Shown here: positions 23,241 to 36,000 of the stretch, piece after piece
How positions within the stretch are numbered: position 1 is the stretch's first letter
How the letters are laid out: each line of letters opens with the position of its first letter
DNA from: Neocallimastix lanati (nom. inval.)
Lineage: Eukaryota; Neocallimastigomycota; Neocallimastigomycetes; Neocallimastigales; Neocallimastigaceae
DNA: 36,000 nt
Direction: 5' to 3'
Assembly (NCBI GenBank): GCA_016946835.1
Contig: JACVTC010000055.1
Span: 952,501 to 988,500 of the forward strand
The notes under the pieces: generated by a model
The model's database searches: none
Seen by the model: only the letters and a program-made list of their open reading frames with translations
Told to the model about the DNA's origin: nothing
Made by a program: the position numbers and the translations under genes

Positions 23241-24185
23241 AATAATGAAATTATATTTATTGAAAATTATTTTTTTATGATAAATTCTATTATAATAGAA
23301 TTATAGCATATATTATAATGTATTATAATGTATATTATATAATAGAATATATAGAAAATAATATATAAAATATAAAAGTATTTTTTCTAATTATAAGTTA
23401 TTTGATTTTTTTAATAGATATGTTCTATATAATATATTATATAATATAAATGTAATAAATTATTTTAATAAATTTATAATAAAATTATTTAATTAATATA
23501 TATAATAAATTACAAAATTTATAGGATTAATTTAAATTATATAAATCAATATTAAAAATAGAATATATATATTATATTAATAAAATTTATATATTAATTT
23601 ATATTAATTTTTAAATTAAATCAATATAATGTTTTAATCTATAAAAGTAAATAAATAAATAAATAAATAAATAATAGTAATAAATTTTTATTTTCTGTAT
23701 ATATTTAATATAATTTCTCCTAATTATGATTTGGTTACATGTACATTGAATAATAAATAAAAAATATATATTTTGAATATATTATATTATATGTGCTATA
23801 TTTTCATTTTTGTGTTACATTAAAATTAAATATGATAATTATAAAAGGAAAAAAAAAAAAACTTTTCATATAAAATTTTCATTTTAACAATTAAAATTTT
23901 ATTTTTGTTTATTTACAACATGAATTCTCATATTTTGATTTATATAAAAATACATTTTTATTCACTTAATTATTTAAATATTAATTAAAATTTAATATAT
24001 TTATTTTATAAACATTATAAACAATATAAATTATTAAAAATTAAATATTTTTTATATTAAATTATTAAACTTTATTTAATATTTTAAACCATTTAAACAT
24101 TCCTTATTTGAAAATATTAATTTTTAAAAATTTACAGTTATTAATATAAATAACGATAATAAAAAGTTATAATATGAATTGTTAA
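23241..24185. other. AT-rich non-satellite DNA between satellite arrays
   Basis: No gene was recognised. It contains an ATTCTATTATAATAGAAT palindrome near 23284-23301 followed by several TATAATGTATTATAATG-type repeats, and an (AAAT)n run near 23648-23675. Confidence 0.5.
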
Positions 24186-24550
24186 TAATAGAAAATAAAT
24201 AATAAATAATAAATAATAAATAATTGAATAATGAATAATAAATAATTGAATAATAAATAATAAATAATTGAATAATAAATAATAAATAAATAATAAATAA
24301 TAAATAATAAATAATAAATAATAAATAATATAATAAATAATAAATAATAAATAATAAATAATAAATAATAAATAATAAAAAGAGTATTTATTAATAAATA
24401 ATAAATAATAAATAATAAATAATAAATAATAAATAATAAATGATTGAATAATAAATAATAAATAATAATAATAAATAATAAATAATTGAATAATAAATAA
24501 TAAATAATAAATAATAAATAATTGAATAATAAATAGTAAATAATAATAAA
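24186..24550. repeat. A-rich TTA-type satellite array
   Basis: AATAATAAATAAT array with ATTGAATAATA variants and one AAAAGAGTATTTATTAATAA unit at about 24377. Confidence 0.9.
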
Positions 24551-24858
24551 TAAAATTTATAAAAATAATAATTAAAATAACATTATTAAATAATATAGAC
24601 CGTTTGATGTGATAAAATATATATATTTATTTTGTATATTTTTTTAATAAACTAAACTAGTTTATCTATAAAAGAAATTTTTTTTTTTTTTTTTTAATTT
24701 TATGAGATTTATAATTAATAAAAAGAAAAATATAATACATAAATTTAGGATAAAATTGGCTTAAAACGGCTATTTTAATTTTTAATAGTAATATATATTA
24801 ATTTAGATTTTAATAACTATTAAATAAAAATAAAGTTCAGTTTTTAGTAAATTTTTAT
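24551..24858. other. unique AT-rich spacer
   Basis: About 300 bases with no recognised gene or repeat. It has a T-tract at 24679-24695 and a slightly less AT-rich stretch AAATTGGCTTAAAACGGC near 24754. Confidence 0.4.
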
Positions 24859-25031
24859 ATAATTATTTAATTATTTATTATTTATTATTTATTATTTATT
24901 ATTTATTATTTATTATTTATTATTCAATTATTTAATTATTATTTATTATTCAATTATTTATTATTTAATTTATTATTTAATTATTTAATTATTTATTATT
25001 TATTATTTATTATTTATTATTTATTATTATT
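24859..25031. repeat. T-rich TTA-type satellite, interrupted by LTR element
   Basis: TTATTATTTATT array with TTCAATTATTTA variants. It ends in TTATT immediately before the LTR at 25032 and resumes after the element at 26801, so the retroelement inserted into a pre-existing array. Confidence 0.88.
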
Positions 25032-25233
25032 TGATAACTGTCCTAAAATTATGTATATAATAATTATTAATGCACGTGATATACATGAATCTAATGTGGC
25101 ACAAATGATGAATTGTTAAATACATAAAATACTCACTGTAATATTTACATAAGAATAGAGGTTTAATTCCTAATAAATAAAAATAAATAAACAACATTAA
25201 AATTTATTAATCATAAATTTAAGTGTGTTAACA
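25032..25233 (+). repeat. 5' LTR
   Basis: 202 bp, TG...CA ends. It differs from the 3' LTR at three bases (in AAAATACTCAC, ACATTAAAATTT and AAATTTAAGTG) and lacks one G present in the 3' copy (TTACATAAG versus TTACGATAAG). Confidence 0.93.
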
Positions 25234-25234
25234 A

Positions 25235-25255
25235 ATTAAGAGTCTCAACGGCTCC
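25235..25255 (+). promoter_or_regulatory. primer-binding site matching tRNA-Lys(CUU) anticodon arm
   Basis: The first 13 bases, ATTAAGAGTCTCA, are complementary to TGAGACTCTTAAT. That is the anticodon stem-loop of a tRNA-Lys with anticodon CUU, with the primer 3' end falling in or just after the anticodon loop. A half-tRNA primer of this kind is known for Drosophila copia, which uses initiator tRNA-Met. The remaining bases (ACGGCTCC) would pair with the D-stem side, but the exact host tRNA sequence is not known here. Confidence 0.6.
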
Positions 25256-25434
25256 AAAACAAAGCTCAATATTATATATTAATAAATAGTAAAATCAGAA
25301 TATAAACATTAGCTAGTACGAGAATATATATATAAAACATATTTAAAATTCGTATTTATCAAAATTGAAAATGATGACTAAAAGGAAAGTACAAAATATT
25401 TATTTATTTATCTATTTTGTTTTATTTACCTAAC

Positions 25435-25468
<34 letters not shown>

Positions 25469-26159
25469 AAAAAGTAAAAGAAGGACTAACTAATTACATT
25501 TTATAATTAAAATTGTAAATTGATAAAATAAATAAATATAATATAATATAAAATTAAATAATAATAAAATGCAAAACGAAAGCATGCTCTATTTTGTTTA
25601 ATAATCAACATGATTATTATAATCAACCAGAGCAAGCAATGACAATAATTTTCAATTTTATTCTTCTAATCATATAATAGTAAGCAAGTCTCTGGTGCTA
25701 GTAACACCGCCGGATTTACACCTCCAACTCCATAAAATATTTACACTCCGGAAATAAGAATAAACTATTATTTTTACTGGTATTAAAAAAACAAAACAAA
25801 AACAAAAAACAAAAAACAAAAAAAAAAAAAAACAAAAACAAAAAACAAACAAACAAACAAAAAAAAAAAGGTTGAGAATGTATTGTAATATATTTAAGAA
25901 TGAATTATATTTATTTATTTACTTATAATTAAATTATATTAATAAGAAGAATGATAAAAGTAACTAATAAGATGACCATAAAATGGTTAATAAATCATCA
26001 TTATTAATGTAACATTAATAAGAAGAAAAAAATAAAATAATTTATCCTTATTAGTGAAATATCAATATAAGAATTGAATTTAAATCAAATTCTATTTATA
26101 AATATTAACAGAAATAATCTTATTACATTATTTAATAAGAAGTCAATTAAATTTTTATT

Positions 26160-26330
26160 TTAATAATCCTTATTAATAAAAGTAATAAGATGATTAATTT
26201 ACAAAAATCCTTATTATTAAAAATAATAAGATGATAAATTTATTAAAAAATCCTTATTAATATTAAACAATATTTTAATTTATAAAAATCCTTATTAATT
26301 TTGAAATTCATTTAAATTAATAAGATGAAA
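26160..26330. repeat. stem-loop repeats ATCCTTATTA...TAATAAGATGA
   Basis: Three copies of a motif whose ends pair (CTTATTA with TAATAAG) lie at 26166-26193, 26207-26234 and 26288-26328. An unpaired ATCCTTATTAA occurs at 26250. Single halves occur upstream (TAATAAGATGAC near 25966, TTAATAAGAAG near 26014 and 26135). They sit in the 3' internal part of the LTR element. Confidence 0.7.
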
Positions 26331-26589
26331 GAAAAGTAAATAAATAATATTTCATTCTAACATTAATATTGTGATAGATGATTTCTTTTTAAGATAAAAT
26401 ATAATTGTTTAATACAATTTAAATCCTATCATAATTATTAATATTGACAAACCCATTTGTGCACATTAATGATAAATTATAATAATGAATATTTAATATA
26501 TTTATTTAGATCACATTTTAATCCAATAATAATATACATAAATTATTTTATTAATATCCAATCTTAATTTATTTTAATAAATCAAGATT

Positions 26590-26597
26590 GAGGGGAG
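26590..26597 (+). promoter_or_regulatory. polypurine tract
   Basis: GAGGGGAG directly abuts the 3' LTR. It is the only G-run of this length in the neighbourhood and is the expected plus-strand primer of the retroelement. Confidence 0.85.
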
Positions 26598-26800
26598 TGA
26601 TAACTGTCCTAAAATTATGTATATAATAATTATTAATGCACGTGATATACATGAATCTAATGTGGCACAAATGATGAATTGTTAAATACATAAAATGCTC
26701 ACTGTAATATTTACGATAAGAATAGAGGTTTAATTCCTAATAAATAAAAATAAATAAACAACATTAAGATTTATTAATCATAAATTTTAGTGTGTTAACA
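26598..26800 (+). repeat. 3' LTR
   Basis: 203 bp, TG...CA ends, near-identical to the 5' LTR and followed by the TTATT target duplication. Confidence 0.93.
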
Positions 26801-27025
26801 TTATTTATTAATAATATTATTATTTATTATATATTTATTATCTATTATTATTATTATTATTATTATATATTTATTATCTATTATTTATTATATATTTATT
26901 ATCTATTATTATTATTATTATATATTTATTTTCTATTATTTATTATATATTTATTATCTATTATTATTATTTATTAATTATTTATTTATTATTTATTATT
27001 CAATTATTTATTATTTATTATTTGT
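26801..27025. repeat. T-rich TTA-type satellite, continuation
   Basis: TTATTATTTATT/TATATTTATTATC arrays continuing the block interrupted by the LTR element. Short Ile/Tyr open frames are artefacts. Confidence 0.85.
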
Positions 27026-27671
27026 TAGTTTTATATTTACTTTTATTTTTCTTATTTACAACTTATTTAATTTTTTAATAATTAATTATTATTGATTATT
27101 ATAATTTTAATTATCATTTTATTTGATCCAGTAGTTTTGTTTTTTGAATTTTCAAACAATGAAAATCATTATTATTAACTTTGTTATATGATTAATTTTT
27201 AAAAAAGCCTAAAAATATAAAACTAATTTTGGTGTTTTTAGCGATATTATTACTTTCGTGGGTTACAGGAATATTTGTTTTATGAAATATTATTTTTTAT
27301 ACCAAATTATATTTTTATTTTTCTTTTTTTAAAAATTATATATATTTTTTTATATAAAAACATTAATAATAACATAAAAAAAAAAAATTAAATATTATTA
27401 AATTTAGTATTAGATAAAAAAATTAATATTTAATAAACAATGATTGAGGTTAAAATTTATATATTTTTTATTTAGTAGCTATTTTAAGTTTTATTATTAT
27501 TAATTTTTATAAAAAGAATATATATATTATTTTTTTATTTTTATTTTTATTTTATTATTATTATTATTTTTTTCTATATAAAATTTAATTTTAATATGAT
27601 GATAGATTGTAATAGTAACAGATTTATATATGAAATTTAAATAAATTTTACTTGTTTGTTTCGTAAAATAA

Positions 27672-27750
<79 letters not shown>

Positions 27751-27957
27751 TATTAGAATAGAAAAAAAAAAAATAGCATTTAAAATTTCAAGTTTATTTG
27801 AAGATTTTTAAAAAAAAAGATATTTGTTAATAATTAATAATGATATACATTATTTTAATTATATATTATTATTATTATTTTAATATATTAAATATTAATA
27901 AATAAATATAAATTAAAATAGAAAAAAAAATTGAATGAAATAGAGAAATAAAACAGT
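27026..27957. other. AT-rich region downstream of the receptor gene
   Basis: No coding sequence was recognised. It includes an uninterrupted (AAT)n microsatellite of about 75 bases (27672-27748). The 3' end and polyadenylation site of the minus-strand receptor gene should lie here, close to 27957. Confidence 0.6.
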
Positions 27958-35420
<7,463 letters not shown>

Positions 35421-35726
35421 TTCTTTTCTTTTTTTTTTTTTTTTGGTTTTTCTATTTATTATGTTTTCCTTGATTGTTATATATTATTCAACGTTTCGCA
35501 TTATTTTTTAATACTTTAATATTTATATATATATATATAATATATTATTATTATTAATCAAGTTTTTTTTTTTTTTAAAAAAAAAAAAAAAATATTATTT
35601 AATAGAATTTTTAATTTTTTAATTTTTATTTTTATTTTAATTATATTTTTATTTTTAATATTTATGATATAAATTTTTTTTTTAATTAAATCTTATTGTG
35701 TAGATTTTAAATTCTTTTTTAATTCT

Positions 35727-35763
<37 letters not shown>

Positions 35764-36000
35764 CTATTAATTTTAAAATTCGAAAAATAAAATAATATAA
35801 GAAATAAACTTTAAAGAAAAAAGAAAAAAGAAAAAAAAAAGTTAAAAACATAAATAATAAAAAAAAAAAAAAAAAATGAATAACAGTTTTAATAAATACT
35901 ATTTATAATAATTTTTTGAAACCTTAAATTTATATTTATGTCAAATTAAAAATAAAATAAAATAAAATAATATAAAATAAAATAAAATAATATAATAATA
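35421..36000. other. upstream region of the receptor gene
   Basis: AT-rich, with T-tracts at 35427-35444 and 35563-35576 followed by an A-tract, a similar T-then-A tract at 35727-35763, and AAAATA repeats to the window end. It is the likely promoter region of the receptor gene, but no element can be defined and no other gene is seen. Confidence 0.55.

Larger units (their letters stand above)
25032..26800 (+). mobile_element. non-autonomous LTR retroelement, copia-like, 1769 bp
   Basis: Two direct repeats (25032-25233 and 26598-26800) bound 1364 bp of internal DNA. Both LTRs start TGATAACTGTCC and end GTGTTAACA, giving TG...CA termini. Next to the 5' LTR is a primer-binding site (25235-25255). 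Next to the 3' LTR is a polypurine tract GAGGGGAG (26590-26597). TTATT precedes and follows the element, a 5-bp target-site duplication, though weak evidence in TTA satellite. No gag or pol ORF survives. Short readable pieces such as HDYYNQPEQAMT and KQVSGASNTAGFTPPTP (25610-25733) may be decayed gag. LTR divergence is 3 substitutions and one 1-base indel, so insertion is fairly recent. The copia assignment rests on the short LTR, the 5-bp duplication and the internal-tRNA PBS, and is inferred. Confidence 0.88.

Noticed and set aside
25670-25852. 60-aa Cys/Phe-rich minus-strand frame
   Set aside because: Read from a CAAAAACAAAA simple repeat inside the LTR element. The plus strand carries the more protein-like fragments.
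27672-27748. Regular AAT array as a CRISPR or other designed repeat
   Set aside because: Pure trinucleotide microsatellite with no spacers.

Overview
The window is extremely A+T-rich eukaryotic nuclear DNA with very long A/T homopolymers, TTA-type satellites, small GT-AG introns and decayed Ty1/copia retroelements. Together with a class C (7tm_3) receptor carrying a right-handed beta-helix ectodomain, this best fits an anaerobic gut fungus (Neocallimastigomycota). A dictyostelid or another AT-rich protist is a weaker alternative. The taxonomic call is inference; no rRNA or other marker gene is present.

Four genes look intact. (1) A single-exon six-blade kelch beta-propeller protein, 1845-3323, minus strand. 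(2) A five-exon phosducin-like/thioredoxin-fold gene (TXNDC9 family), 11422-13228, plus strand, assembled here from splice sites; the product is 203 aa. (3) A small single-pass membrane protein of unknown role, 19134-19604, minus strand. (4) An eleven-exon gene covering 27958-35420, minus strand, assembled here into one uninterrupted 1482-codon frame: signal peptide, long beta-helix ectodomain, EGF-like module, class C seven-transmembrane core and Cys-containing tail. It is the most interesting gene of the window: a candidate surface receptor whose outer domain resembles carbohydrate-binding or carbohydrate-active folds.

Between the genes lie several kinds of repeat. At 5017-8530 a TTA satellite block contains a near-identical 150-bp inverted repeat. 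At 15300-18345 there are broken copia pol (minus) and gag (plus) remnants lying head to head. From 20940 to 27025 there is a large satellite domain of TTA arrays that switch strand. Inserted in that domain at 25032-26800 is a 1.77-kb LTR element with 98% identical LTRs, a 5-bp target duplication, a polypurine tract and a primer-binding site matching the anticodon arm of a tRNA-Lys(CUU). It has no intact gag or pol, so it appears non-autonomous.

No operon-like or pathway relationship joins the genes. They are spaced by 5-8 kb of low-complexity DNA. No tRNA, rRNA or CRISPR was recognised.
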